From contig CM030713.1 in assembly GCA_017979445.1 (NCBI GenBank), positions 28,687,934 to 28,751,933 of the forward strand: DNA of 64,000 bases, in the 5' to 3' direction. This stretch comes from Akebia trifoliata. Taxonomy: Eukaryota; Streptophyta; Magnoliopsida; Ranunculales; Lardizabalaceae. The position numbers were made by a program, and so were the translations under genes. This document shows positions 1 through 11,900 of this stretch, piece after piece (the stretch's first letter is position 1; each line of letters opens with the position of its first letter). A model generated the notes under the pieces. The model ran no database searches and had not been told where the DNA came from. It saw nothing but the letters and a program-made list of their open reading frames with translations.

Positions 1-467
1 CAGCATTTATGATGGAAAATTAAGACTTTTTCGATATGTTTGATTATCGAGTAACTACTGATTTCTAACGAAGCAGAACTGGTGGCTACAATGGCATGTA
101 GGAAGTATGATCTTAGGCTTCTAGAACCTTTCAGTAGATGGAGTTTGGCATCTAGAATAACATCTCTTTTGTGCATAATTGCAAATTTTTGGAGGTGATA
201 ACAGAAGTTTGCAAACAAACTGCTCTTAAAGCTAATAATATGGAACTTTCCCCATCCTTGCTCCATTCTGAAGTCGTCTTTTGTTGACTTCCATAAATGT
301 TTCCTAAACTCCTTCACCTTGAAAGAAATGAATCGATTTTTTACTGGGTTTGGAAATAAGAGATGGGCATTTTCTTTTCTTTTTTAGTTTGGATAAAGAT
401 GGATGCTTTTACGAACTGTTTACTATTATTGGTTCCCATTCTCAATGAGAGCTACTCGCATTTGCAG

Positions 468-1405
468 AGAGCTTGAAGAATTATCCTCGACAGGCAGGCA
501 CAGCCAAATTCCAGATTCAAAAAATGCAGGAAATGGAGCAGCAGACTAGTAGTGCTCAGGGTGGTCTGCCAAACGACCGCAACACTATGAATCAAGTAAT
601 GTCGATGCATTCTGGCACAAGTAGCCACGTCAACAATAATAACAACCACATGATGGGAAATGGGGTCTTGGGTAATTCTGCGCAGGCGTCCGTAGCATTG
701 AACAATTACCAGAATTTGCTGAGACAAAACTCTATGAACTCGAACACTAATGTTGTTGTTAAACAAGAAGGATCTTGTTCTTTAAATAGTTCAAACCAGG
801 CACAACAGACTTCTCCATTTCAAGGTTCTATGTCTTTGATTCCGGGACCTATGCAGAATGTACAAGTTAATGGCTTGTCAAGTCCTCATCAGTCGCAAAA
901 CCAGCATCACCCATTGAATGCTAACCTCATCCTACAACAACAAAATCATCCGCAATCCTCTAATAATGGAAACCCGAATTTGCAACACCACATGATCCAA
1001 CAACTGCTGCAAGAGATGATAAATAACAATGGGGGTGGAAGGACTCAGCAGCCACCTACCCCTGGTGGGCACAACACGAACAGGACTTTGGAGGAGGACG
1101 TCTTCAATGCCGTCAATGGGAAAACAGTTGGTGGTTTGCCAGTGAAAGCGGGCAGCACGGGTATGGTCGGGAATGGGGGGGTAGGGTTTGCAAACAATTC
1201 TGCTGCTTCTATTGCCAATGTGTCGGGGGGTGGTATTATCGGTGGAATACCAAACAGGAGCAACAGTTTCAAGAGCAATGCTAACAGCAACTCGTCGTCT
1301 ATGGTCAGTGGCAACAATGAAAATTTCAATCTGAAAGCTTCGGATGTTTTGCAGAATCTTCATTTGCCAGATATCTCTCACGAATTCTCTGAGTGGGATG
1401 TTTAA
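468..1405 (+). CDS. SEUSS/SEUSS-like (SLK) transcriptional co-regulator, last exon (5' partial)
   Basis: This is the terminal coding exon of a SEUSS-family adaptor, a plant Ldb1/LIM-domain-binding-like protein. The family bridges LEUNIG-type corepressors and DNA-binding factors in the nucleus and acts in floral and embryo patterning. The exon opens after acceptor 'tttgcag' (461-467) with a split codon, and the first residues read (E)SLKNYPRQAGTAKFQIQKM, the conserved stretch after the Ldb-like domain. The rest is the typical low-complexity Gln/Asn/Ser/Gly-rich C-terminal half, ending near the conserved NLHLP...HEF segment. Earlier exons lie left of the window. The frame stops at TAA 1403-1405. 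The +1 frame from about 1392 continues as SGMFNDDPVYGLKS to TGA 1434-1436, which looks like the family's normal acidic/aromatic tail, so a one-base deletion near 1391-1394 (or a sequence error) probably truncated the end. Family assignment is firm; SEU versus SLK1/2/3 is not resolved. Confidence 0.9.
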
Positions 1406-1820
1406 CGATGATCCTGTTTATGGCTTGAAGTCATGATTGACCAAATGTGCTCTCTACTTTATTGGTGTTGGGGAATCAACCCAACATGTTTGTATAGGAC
1501 TGGACAAGTTTTTAAAAGTTCCTGGGGTTATATAAAATACGGCCCAAGTAATGGAATTCTGGGTTTTTATTTTATGGGTTTGGCAGTTTTGCAGGTTTGC
1601 CATTTCTAATCTTTCAAGTGTAATCTAATCTGTCTTACTGTCTAAACAGCTTCTGCAATCTATATTATTATAAGTTTAATTTGCAACTTTATATACTGTT
1701 TCTACTCTGTACTCTGTTAAACTTGGAATCGATTCTAAATCCTTCTGAATATGACTTGATTTTAACCATGTGAACTATAAAACGCTTAGTATAACTTTTG
1801 TGGAACATTTATTTATTGAA

Positions 1821-2029
1821 TAATGATGAATGCACGCTGTTGGGTATGTGGTTGATGTGGCAAGGGCACAGAACTGCACATATTTTTCCTGTGTATCTGA
1901 TGAAAAAGATCTATGGTCCTGTGCCCTTGCCATGCTAGCCTTTTCCTGTGTATCCTGATGAAAAAGATCTACGGTTCTGTGCCCATGCCATGCCAGCTGT
2001 GTACCAAAACTGCATGCATTCATTACGGC
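1821..2029. repeat. Family-B hairpin repeat (MITE-like), rearranged copy
   Basis: The ends are inverted: 'gatgaatgcacgc' at the left and 'gcatgcattcat' at the right. The arms contain 'ggcaagggcacagaac' and its complement 'tctgtgcccatgcca'. The core 'tgtatc(c)tgatgaaaaaga' is present twice, so the right half appears duplicated. Other copies lie at 13849-14011, 43494-43642 and 44788-44957. There is no coding capacity. Confidence 0.65.
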
Positions 2030-2278
2030 TCTTATCTATTTTGCCCAAAACTCTCCCAAGATATTCTAAAGAATAATGCTGAAGTGACCTCAAGATTGTA
2101 CCTCAAATTTTCCTCACGTGGAAGTGTATAGGAAGCATGGCACGACTCTATTCTAAATCTGCTTTGGTTTGAATAATTTATATACATCGTTGCTGTAGAC
2201 CATACTTAAACAAAAAAAAAAGAAAATGAAATCAAGTTTGGTAGGGATACATTTTCTTTTCGTGCTTGTTTTTCCTAG

Positions 2279-2428
2279 TTGTCAAGGATGCTTCTTGGCC
2301 TCCCTTTTGACGTATATGATCTGGATGACTTGGATGAGAACCAAAGCCTTCGAACTCCATCCGAGCCATGTCAGTATTGGCAAGCATACAAGACATCTCT
2401 CACACTTGGCATTCCTCATCCTAAATAA
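2279..2428 (+). other. Orphan exon-like ORF, 49 codons plus stop, unrecognised
   Basis: A T-rich tract ending in 'ttttcctag' (a good 3' splice acceptor) is followed by an open frame of 49 residues ending in TAA at 2426-2428. It contains LPFDVYDLDDLDEN and later EPCQYWQAYKTSLTLGIPHP. The composition (acidic Asp/Leu run, aromatic C-terminal part) looks like a real C-terminal exon rather than random AT-rich translation, yet no partner exon is visible. It could be a stranded exon of a captured or decayed gene, an alternative 3' exon, or chance. I do not recognise the protein. Confidence 0.25.
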
Positions 2429-3361
2429 AATGATTAGAGAGGATTTATATGGGAGTTTGTCTTTTTCACATTTGTTGGGACATCTAAAGAGAAAAGAAGA
2501 AGCAAGATTTTTCTTTAGTAGGAGCATTACTATCTTTATGAAGTGATTACAAGCATGATTGGCCTTTGTTTGTTAGATAATTTTAAGAGATTCTGTTTCG
2601 AGATTGATTGGTTTAAGTCTCGTATATGTTGGCAGCTTATGCTATTTTGTTTCTGTTTGATGCAATCTCGTATGTGTTGGCTGCTTCTACTATTGTCTTA
2701 TAATTGTCTTGTTTTTTTACCTATAAAAATAAAAAATCTTAATGAAGTGGCCTGTAAAAGGGCCCCTCCCTCTAGAGTGCAAAACCTATCAAATTCATTG
2801 AACTTGGACCAAACTAAATAGTTAAGGAAAGGCACCAAGCCATCCCCCCCTATGTGCTGTACTTTTACTCACCACTGCTGTACTCTTACTCACCACTTTT
2901 ATTTCCTTGTCATTCCAGTTGGAATTTGGTAGAATAAATTATTTTACTAACAACTACATGAAAGTGATGGTCTATGTAACGCCACCCTCACACTTGTGTG
3001 ATACAACTTCACATGTATGACCTAACAAGATCCACTTAAAATTTAATGATCTGTTGTTTTCAATCACACAAACAATTTGGTAATAAAATTGAAGATCTCT
3101 AAGGTGGGTCCCATCAAATGGGTAGAGGAAGAAACAAAAGTGAGCTCAAAATTAAGCCTTTTTTGAACACGTTACTAGTGAATATCAACCAACATTATTC
3201 CCAATATTTCTATACAAGAAGAATCCTTTTTAATAATGATGGAGATAAACACACAAAAACAAGGACATGGGCATTTCTTTGTATTACATACTCGTACTGG
3301 TGGGGAAAGCTCGAAAAAACCCGACCTGTCTCACTGGGGTGTCTGGTACCTAAACTGCAAC

Positions 3362-6158
3362 TCAAAAACGCTTTAACCTCTCTCTAAACTCACTAGGGTA
3401 TATTAATACAGAATCTAAACATAGTCCGCCTTTGGTGTGGGTACAATCGATCTGGGTCATTGAGAACTTAACCTTCATCGGTCTATTTGGGTCTTCTACA
3501 ACAAAATCTCCGACATGGTAGTGGAACCAATTTCCGGGTTCATCTAAAAAACACTTGGAAAGGGCATGTTGGCCATCTGATGTCGAAAGCTGGAAATGAA
3601 CGGGTTTTATGTCCCACCCGTGAACATGCCCAGGGTTACAAACCCGACGACCAAATCTCTTGGAGGTCTTTCCCAGTTGGAGTCTGAAGAATAGGCTGTA
3701 AGTCCCAGCTGGGAAGCAGAACTCAACCTCTCCATCTACTTCAAGCCACCATATTTGTCGAAGATATGCAACTGTGCGAAACCTATAAACAAGAAAGGAA
3801 ACTTCTTATCAGTCATGATCGTTACCTTTTCTTTTTTGATAAGTTTCCTGCCTTTTATCGTTAAAGATGAAAAAGAGAGCTGCTATTGGCACCCCTAACT
3901 TTTACTTATTACACACCAATTTCTTAAATTATTTATCATGTCCTAATTAAAGATTAAATGACAACAATCAAACACTACAAAAGTGTGGGTCAAGTTATTA
4001 TTTCAACATTACAAAGCGTTATAATACATTGAAACAACTTCAACAGTTGTTTACAATTAGGATTAGGCCCATATAAAATCCTAAATTTAACAAATAGAAA
4101 TCTTGAAAAAAGGAAATAGAGTGAGAATTTCTATTGACACCCCAACTTTTACTTAAGTGTAATAAGTAAAAGTTGGGGTGCCAATAGCAACTCTATTAAA
4201 GAAATATGCAAAAGAGTATAACAGAGAACAATAACAATCTAGTACTCTGATATAACTCAGATAGAGCCATACTTGCAGGAGAGGATAAAAGGAAGATTAA
4301 TTCGAACACATATAAGAAGACGCACATATATCCCAACTTCTCCAATACCCAAAAGGAGAAGAAACTGTCACCACCATCCAATTCAACAACATAGACTAAT
4401 CCCAGAGATTTGGAGTTGCCTAAATGAATCTTGTCCCTCCATTCCCCTCTGACCAGACCCAAAATATGTAATGGCAAAGAATTCAAATTCGAAGAGATCA
4501 ATCTCCGATTACGACATAAGACTTCCTATAGGAATGATTCTCAACAGTCCAAATGCTGTGTAACTTGTATGCAGCTTGTGATCAGCCAAATTAAACACTG
4601 TTAAACTGGAAGCTCTATGTCTACCTTCCACCTTGAGCATCTACACACCCCTTTGAGGGCCTCACCTAAATTTTGCTTATTTACAAAAAGAAACTTGTTT
4701 AAATAAAAGTACAAAGCATGGACAAGGATAACAACATTTTCTTTGGGCCATTGGTTCTATTTCGGGCATGTCAGCCAGACTTGAAACTTGAAAAAAGCAG
4801 AGAATAAACAAGAAACTTGTGAAACAGAAAGAGAAATCTGGAGACTTCTTTCAAGTAGATCTTCAACCTTGACTAAAACAAAACTACTCTTCATTGCAAG
4901 AAGTGACAGAGTACTAGATTCCTTCACTTCATATATTGTTATGATGTAGCAGTCTTAAACTAAGTCCTTTCTGATAGATAAACTTACCAAATTGGTGGTT
5001 AGCTACAAGCCAAGAATTATCCATTAGGTTTTCTAAAAAAAAAAGGTAAGTCTCTTAATTTTTTAGGTCAGCTGTCCAACTATTTTAGCTCTTTGAACAA
5101 AAATTGTTTTTATTTCCATAATTAATTCACATTAAAGAATTTTATTTACAAAATTGCCTCCACATCATCAAGGTGTATTAGTAGTCCATAATAACTGGTT
5201 TGAATTTACAACTTAGCAAATCAAGGGTGTTCATGTGGTCTGAATAGAGAGAGATGGTTGAATTTCCCTATAATGATAAAAGGGAAACAAAAGGTCAATT
5301 TTCCCTATCTCATGAACCTTTAAAATTCAATAATTCAAATATCACAGCAAAAAATCACTTATTTACTCATAAATTTTTTTTTTTTAAAACATTTATCAAG
5401 GTCAGAACGTTTTCTCTCTGTGAGAACTGAGAACCCGCTACACATTGATAACCTGGATTCTAGATGTTGAGGGGATCTCCCAAGAAACAATCAAAAAGAG
5501 CTTCAAATGTAAGAAAAAGAAATTTTATTTTTGGATTCATCAATAACAATAGAGAAAGGCAACCAACCCCAAATCTTTGCCAACTTGGATTCAAGGAAAG
5601 AAAGATCAAATTTTTAGTTCAAATTATACCTAGATTCATCAGTTGGTATGTGATTCCAGTATCTACGGTCATCAATCCCAGTAATCCTGAACGCTTTCGA
5701 CGAAATCAACAAACAAACCCTACCAGTACTCTTCTCCAGCCAAATTTCCTGCATAAAAAAAAAAAAAACCGCCACAAAACCCATCAACAAATCTGCAAAT
5801 TAAAGCAACCCCAATAAACCAATTATGAAAAAAAACATAAAAAAATTACCTTTGTGCCTCCGTCGAAGGGGTTTGGTCGAGAAAGCCTGGCGTAAATATC
5901 TTTCTTAGTCAAATTCAGTGGAACCCCATCAAACACTTTCCCAATAAGATAACGATAATTCGAAGGCAACTTCGATTCCCAAACGAAATCTGCAGAAGAA
6001 GCGCCACTAAAAGCTCGATTCAAGCTCGCAAGTTTACAAATTTGTTGTGGATCAAGATGCATGAGAACAGAAGCAACGCAACTCTCGGGTAAGTCACCGA
6101 GACTTGGCTTTAATGGAGAATTGGTCTCTTCTGCAAGACCAGAGAAACCAGCCCCCAT
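3362..6158 (-). CDS. F-box protein PP2-A13-like (F-box plus phloem-protein-2 lectin domain)
   Basis: Exons (minus): 5850-6158, 5630-5748, 3362-3782, giving 282 aa, close to the roughly 290 aa usual for the family. The start is the ATG at 6158 ([11 protein letters not shown]), which matches the usual 'MGA' opening; the frame upstream begins only with TTG. The F-box spans about residues 20-66 ([18 protein letters not shown] ... FVWESKLP). It is expected to bind SKP1 and place the protein in an SCF ubiquitin ligase. Residues about 104-275 form the PP2/Nictaba-like carbohydrate-binding domain, with [35 protein letters not shown] and the terminal CLDSVLIYP. Splice sites are CAAAG|gtaat, atgcag|GAAAT, TCTAG|gtata and ttatag|GTTTC; phases are 0 and 2 and fit exactly. 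Intron 2 is 1.85 kb and carries a family-A MITE and a LINE end. The physiological target is unknown; the family name is firm, the exact A-subgroup member less so. Confidence 0.93.
3876..4194. repeat. Family-A MITE (long form) in intron 2 of the F-box/PP2 gene
   Basis: The terminal inverted repeats are AGAGCTGCTATTGGCAC at the left and the complement of the same motif (gtgccaatagcaactct) at the right, about 319 bp apart. The right third (about 4122-4194) is itself a small inverted repeat around 'cttttacttaagtgtaat'. The sequence matches copies at 54356-54689, 55511-55716 and 60769-62197. It is a non-coding, non-autonomous DNA element. Confidence 0.75.
4395..4505 (-). mobile_element. LINE 3'-end remnant in an intron
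   Basis: On the minus strand the frame reads [19 protein letters not shown], like the conserved last ORF2 segment of plant L1-type LINEs (typically ...EWR..IHVADP...LG). It is a 5'-truncated, decayed fragment inside intron 2 of the F-box/PP2 gene. The ORF around it (4196-4501) is not a gene. Confidence 0.5.
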
Positions 6159-7995
6159 AAGAATCAAAGAAGAAACCCCAATCTTAATTGAAGGAGAAAG
6201 AGACGGACATGAAGAACAAGAAGTTGGGTATTTTAGGACATAGAAATGTGAAAATGGGGATCATTTAGTTCTGCTTGACCGACGCGTATGCTATTTGCAT
6301 CTCTCTATTTGTTATTATTTTATTTTTTCAGAGAGAGAGAAAGAGAGAGGAAGCAAGAAAGGACATGAAGATGTAATGGTCGCATTTTGGATTTTAGCTT
6401 TCAAGAATCCAGAATCAATGACAGACGTCCAAATAATTTTTTTTAAAACAAGTCCATTTCTTAAACTATTTGTTAACAGTCTGTAAAACAGTTTTATTTT
6501 TCTTGAGAAAAATAATTTTTACTTTTTCTAATAATTGGCCTTTGTATTGAAATTTCCCAACCTTTTCAATAAATATTTTCTTCATAAATAACTAGAAGGT
6601 GTCATTTGCAAAGGTATTTGTATCCGAAGGATTTATTTGTAATTTAAAATATTAATTAAAGGGTGATTTTGAATATTATATATTAAAAATATTATTTTTG
6701 TAATTTTAAAAACTAATGAATCTTATTTTAGTGACGTTGATTGTAATTTTCTTTATTTTTGATCAAAATGACCTTGATTATATTAAATTTAAATGTTAAG
6801 ATGTGGGCATTTTTATAACCCAAATTTTGGGGTTGAATCACTTCTACTACGTTTTCTCTTATTATAATAATAAAGATAATAAAATGAAACATGACGTTTG
6901 AAGTGTTGATAATCATTCTATTTTCTATTAATTACATTTTTTTATGAGAAAAATTATTTAGGTTCTAAAAGTATAGGTAATGAGTTTGAGAATGATAAAA
7001 GAAAAAAAAAAAAAAAAATCAAAGATTAGTTGCAGTTAAGTTATTATTATAATTGCGGTTTTGTTTTTGCCTTCATATTGTGTTATATGGTATGTGATAT
7101 GTAATATCATTAACTTACGTGTTATAAGAAAGAAAATATTTTCCTTACTAATTTAGTAAGGAAAAGTTTACTGTCAACAAAGCGTCGTGGCATCCAAAAA
7201 GAGGATATGATGCCATAGGGTTGTATAAGACAAAATATTCAGAATTAATTATTATTATTTTTAAAAAAATTTATCCTTGAATTTTAATTTTAAATTTAGG
7301 AGTTCGATTATTGTCTATTTTCAACACATTGGACCAACTAAAAAAAATTGATTTTTTTTTTTTTTAAAATTAAAAATTTCCATCAAATCTAAAAGGTTGT
7401 CGTGTTGGATTTCCAATGTCTTAATCAATGTGGGCCAATTTCTTACTAAGTTGGTAAGGCTAACCTAATTCCAGAAGAAGCTCATGGGTGTGGCTTTATT
7501 GCTAATAAAAAATTCGTAAAAATAAATAAAAGAAAAGGCATTGTGCATTTTAGTAAAAATAGATACATTAATTTGTAATTTTGATTATGCTTTGACCTTC
7601 AAATAATGTTCATCATGGAATGAAATGGTAGGGGAAATGGCTTAGGTCATTTTTCTATTTCAAAAAATAACAATGCCATATTATGGATTTTGTAATAATC
7701 ATTATTTATATTAAAAGGTGGCATGTGCAAACCTACATGTATTAAAAGGGTTTATTCGTAATTTAAAATATTGATTAAAGGTTTTATTTATTTATTTATT
7801 TAAGATTACATAGTACAAATGATATTTCAATAACTTTTAAAATTAAGCAATATGATGTTAAATTGTAATTTTTTGAATTTTTGATCAAAATAATCTTTAT
7901 TATATTATATTAAATTTAAATATAAAAATGGGAGCATTTATGACCACTCAAATTTTAGTGTCAAACCACCTTCTCTCTCGTTGTAGAATAATGAT

Positions 7996-8150
7996 TTTTT
8001 GACACTTCCCTTTGACATACGCCCCCACCATAGAATCGTAGATCATTTGCCTCGAGAGAAGTAATCATAAATATTTTTCTTGTGTATCCGAAGGCAAATG
8101 ATTTACGATTTTGTGATGGGTGTAGGTGACAGATTATAACGAATCCTCGT
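7996..8150. repeat. Family-F hairpin repeat
   Basis: The arms are inverted: 'ccctttgacatacgccccca' on the left and 'tgggtgtaggtgacag' on the right. The inner arms are 'aatcgtagatcatttgcctcg' cut by a T-rich loop, and 'aggcaaatgatttacgattt'. The loop contains 'cttgtgtatccgaagg'. A sister copy lies at 43694-43812 and a half copy near 23655-23745. Confidence 0.5.
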
Positions 8151-8410
8151 TATAATAATAAAGATAAATTAAAAAAATGAATTATAATAATTTTATCTTT
8201 AAATATTTTAATATTTAAATGACCTCATTTGAAAGTGCCATCTCAAAGAATTGGTAAAGTCTCAATGTGGACATATCAAAGACTTGGAATCCATGCATTA
8301 AAAACTGAATGAATCTTTTGGACCAAAAATTGTTGAACTGGTCGAATCTTTGGTGGACTATGGGTCAATTTAGTTGGATCCATTTACATTTAATTTTAAA
8401 ATAAAAATTA

Positions 8411-8931
8411 GGGCAAATTACACTTTGAACACTTGTAGTTTGGCATAATTCCATTTTAACTCCCTAACGTTTTGATAATTGCATTTACCTCCTTTATAAT
8501 TATCTAAAAGATTCATTTACCCCCCTTTCGTCAAATTTGTGTCGATTTAACAATTAAATATCTTTTATAAAGATCATTTTACCTTTTTTTAAATATTATT
8601 CTTTTTATAAATAAAAATATGCCCGAGAAAAAATGAGTTCAATGAATGCTTAGGCAGGGGCATTTTAATTATTATTGCTTAGGTAGGGGCATTTTAATTA
8701 TTATTTTAAAATTTTTTTTATAATAAAAATAGAAAATTACTATTGCTACACCAACTTCTACATAAATCACTACAAGAATTGCAGATAATTGGTGTGGCAA
8801 CAATAACTCTTCAAAAATAACATAAAATAAGAAGATAAAATAGTAAAATGACATTTAAATTTTTTATCAAAATGTTAGGACGTCAAAATGGAATTATGTT
8901 AAATTATAGGGGGTTAAAGTGTAATTTACCC
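8411..8931. mobile_element. Non-autonomous Mutator-like (MULE) element with 9-bp target duplication
   Basis: The ends are inverted: GGGCAAATTACACTTT at the left and 'aaagtgtaatttaccc' at the right. The element is flanked on both sides by an identical 9-bp direct repeat, TAAAAATTA (8402-8410 and 8932-8940), the target-site length typical of Mutator-like elements. It is 521 bp long with no ORF. A short family-A2 hairpin (8731-8810) lies inside it, so that element inserted later. Confidence 0.8.
8731..8810. repeat. Short family-A2 MITE nested in a MULE
   Basis: The arms are 'actattgctacaccaactt' and 'ttggtgtggcaacaataact', about 80 bp end to end. Same family as 28594-28722, 33021-33107 and 34124-34221. 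Confidence 0.6.
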
Positions 8932-11900
8932 TAAAAATTACTTATACAATTTTCTTAAATTACATTATTACATTTTCATAGAAAGATAACATTCACAAAA
9001 GAAAAAAAAAATCATTAGTTTATTCATCAAATCGATTTTATTATGAATCTGATTGGAACAAATTAGACCACCAATTTGATCCGATTTTTAACCCACTATC
9101 CTTCATTGTTAGATCAATAAAAAAAAATTGTGGTAAAAAAAATAAAATTATTTTGAAGCAAATTTTTTTTATTTTTTATTTTTAGAATTTTTTTATATTA
9201 TGCTATTCAAATATAAATATTAAAAAAAATATTTTGATTTTTTATTTGTTGGAAAAATAGCTGCTAGAGCTATGAGAGATCTGTCCTAATATGTGATGGT
9301 GGCGTACGGTACGGCGGACAGCTAAGATCAGTACCTTTTTCATGGAAAATTAGCAACAAAAGTTGTACACCCGTTCATGAAAGGCTAATAGAGTACTCTT
9401 GTTTTTAGATTTTTGGAGAACATCAACTCGAGTGGACGCTAATACTTAAAAAACCAAAAAAAAACAAAAACATATAGTTTTGGGTCTTTATCAACCAAGG
9501 TGATAAAATCGCCCCATACCATTCAAAGCTCTTATCATGAAGAGTGAAAGATATCAAATTTGGTTGATAAGGCATAAAATGGGTCGGACTCGGATTATAT
9601 CAAGTAGATCCAAATTATTTTAGAATTGGATCAAGATTTGACTTGGATCCAAATGTATGCAATCATATATGTAGGGTTGGCAATGATCCGAAACATACCC
9701 ACCCAACGTCTGAACTGATTTGATTTGAAAATTTTGAAAAATTGGGTTTTTGGATTAGATGTACCCTAATCCGCTCTAAAACAATCTGATCTAAACATAT
9801 TTTAATAATATTTTATTATTCTTAATTTCATAAATACATATAGATAAAACGTTTTAATCTTTTTGGTTTCCTTCTATATTTATAGTTGAAAAATAAAATT
9901 TTTAAAATTTTATATGATTTATAGTTTAAATTTTTTTGAATATTGATAATTTGAAAATAAGGCATGTGTTTGGATCGATCAATTTCAGATTAAGGAAGAA
10001 ATGAAACAGATCGGATTCAGTTCACATATTCATTAATTCAATTGGATTGAGTACGTGTTTAAAATTTTTTGAATCGGTGTTGAAATGATATTGATCCAGT
10101 ACTGAACCAATCCGTTACTAGCTCTAATCACATCTTGAATTCATTAGTAGACCATAATAACTAAGAAAATATTACCTCAAATGAACATTTGAAACGGAAC
10201 ATAAATTGTAGGGTTGAGATGGTTCTAGTTGAAATGAATCCCTAAGAACTAATGATAATCCCAAGGAAGTTTATATATTTTTTCCTTTCTACATCAGCCA
10301 TATGCTTGATGTTTTGCCTCAAAACTTTTTTTTTTTTGGTTGCAAATTTTAGATTAAAAGCGAATAAGTTAGAATGCATTTATAACATTTTTCCCAAAAT
10401 GTACAATCATTTTATGCTTTTATATTTGAAAACATATAGTATAAACTGTTCTCATATTGTTATTTTTGAAAATTTTAATTTACATCAAAAGGTTTTGAGT
10501 GAATTCAAGGAATTCGTTTTAGGAAAATACAAATTCCTTTAGAAAATAATTTCCAATTTCTAATTCAACTTTGGAAAATATCAAAAAGAGAACTGGTTGT
10601 TAGCACAATTTTAAAACTCATTGAGATGATTTGACTCAAATGAATTTTAAGATGACTTGGCCCCAAAACCTGATGGAATGAACTCGTTAAGTCAACTCGA
10701 TTGAGTCTACTAAAAAACGCATAGAATCAAGTTAAAAACTGGATTATTTTTGTGGAGAACAAGTTTTTATTATTTAAAATTTATTTTTTAAATATTGTTC
10801 CCTCTTAGGATGAAAAATCTCTTCGATGGAAAATAAAATTCTGAGAAAAATCCGTAATTAAAAAGATAGAAATCCATATTTTCTAAGAAAAAATCATTTT
10901 CCCATCTACTTTTCATTCAAACATTAACAAGCTTAATCACACCCCCCACCCCTAAAAATAAATAAAAAAATATATTCACACCTTATCCATCCATTAAATT
11001 AATAAAACCGTAAAATCAAATAATAAAAAAAGGTGTCACAATTCACATTGGTTCATCATTGATTTCTTCTTAAAATAATAAAAGCACCAAAACATTCTCT
11101 TTCACGTTGTGCTTTCTTCTCTTATTTTTATTCTAAGTTGTGGTCATGGTTCAATGTTAAATAAATCAATCAAAACTAATAATATAGTTAACATTGATCA
11201 AGTAAAATAATAATAAATTCTTCTCAAGATTTGTTTTCAATTCATATCCCGAGTACCTTCAACGATCTGGATTCTAGATCTTGGGATGAGGTTTCGACAA
11301 TATCTTATATGATCAATAAAATAAATTGAAGAATAAATTAACAAGTTTCTTTTGTGTATTTTAATAGAAATAAATACTTTATTCTTAGATCAATTAAATA
11401 ACCTACAAGTGTACATGTCGTGGTCACATGGATCGAATCGATTGGTTTCTATAACGTGGATCCAAGTCAGCAACACACATTATCTGTCTCATAATCGAAC
11501 TTAAATATGCTAATTCTCATTCCTAATCATGTCCCACACCATTTGCAAAGGCACCTTGCCTATACGGATAAAGTAGAGAGAGAAATGTATATTATTATGG
11601 AGAAATATTAGCTGTTGTTTGCTTAATTATGTGTTGGAATCATAGTTTTAAAATTAGTCCGAGACGTAAAACTCAATTTTCTCCTTATTGTCTAACCTTT
11701 TCTATTTATTTTTTTGATTCACAAATATAGACTTAAAAATCGTGGACATCATTCGTGAGTAAGAGATACAAAACCGAGATTTAAAATCATGGTTTAGATA
11801 AACTTTTGAAGGTTTATAAAATAAAGTGATTCATTTTTATTAATTTAAGGGATATCATATTGCCACCCTTACTTTGAAAATATGTTATTTTTTATAAAAA

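Larger units (their letters stand above)
1437..3361. other. Intergenic: 3' flank of SEUSS-like gene, hairpin repeats, one orphan exon-like ORF
   Basis: After the SEUSS-like stop there is about 300 bp of T-rich sequence, presumably 3' UTR. Next come a family-B hairpin repeat (1821-2029), a half copy of family C (about 2073-2130) and the orphan exon-like ORF at 2279-2428. From 2430 to 3361 I see no gene. The DNA next to 3362 should include the 3' UTR of the minus-strand F-box/PP2 gene. Confidence 0.6.

Noticed and set aside
4196..4501. 101-codon minus-strand ORF in the F-box/PP2 intron
   Set aside because: It covers a LINE tail and a MITE edge, and lies in an intron with well-defined splice sites.
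5464..5817. 117-codon plus-strand ORF
   Set aside because: It is antisense to exon 2 of the F-box/PP2 gene and ends in low-complexity Lys/Gln.
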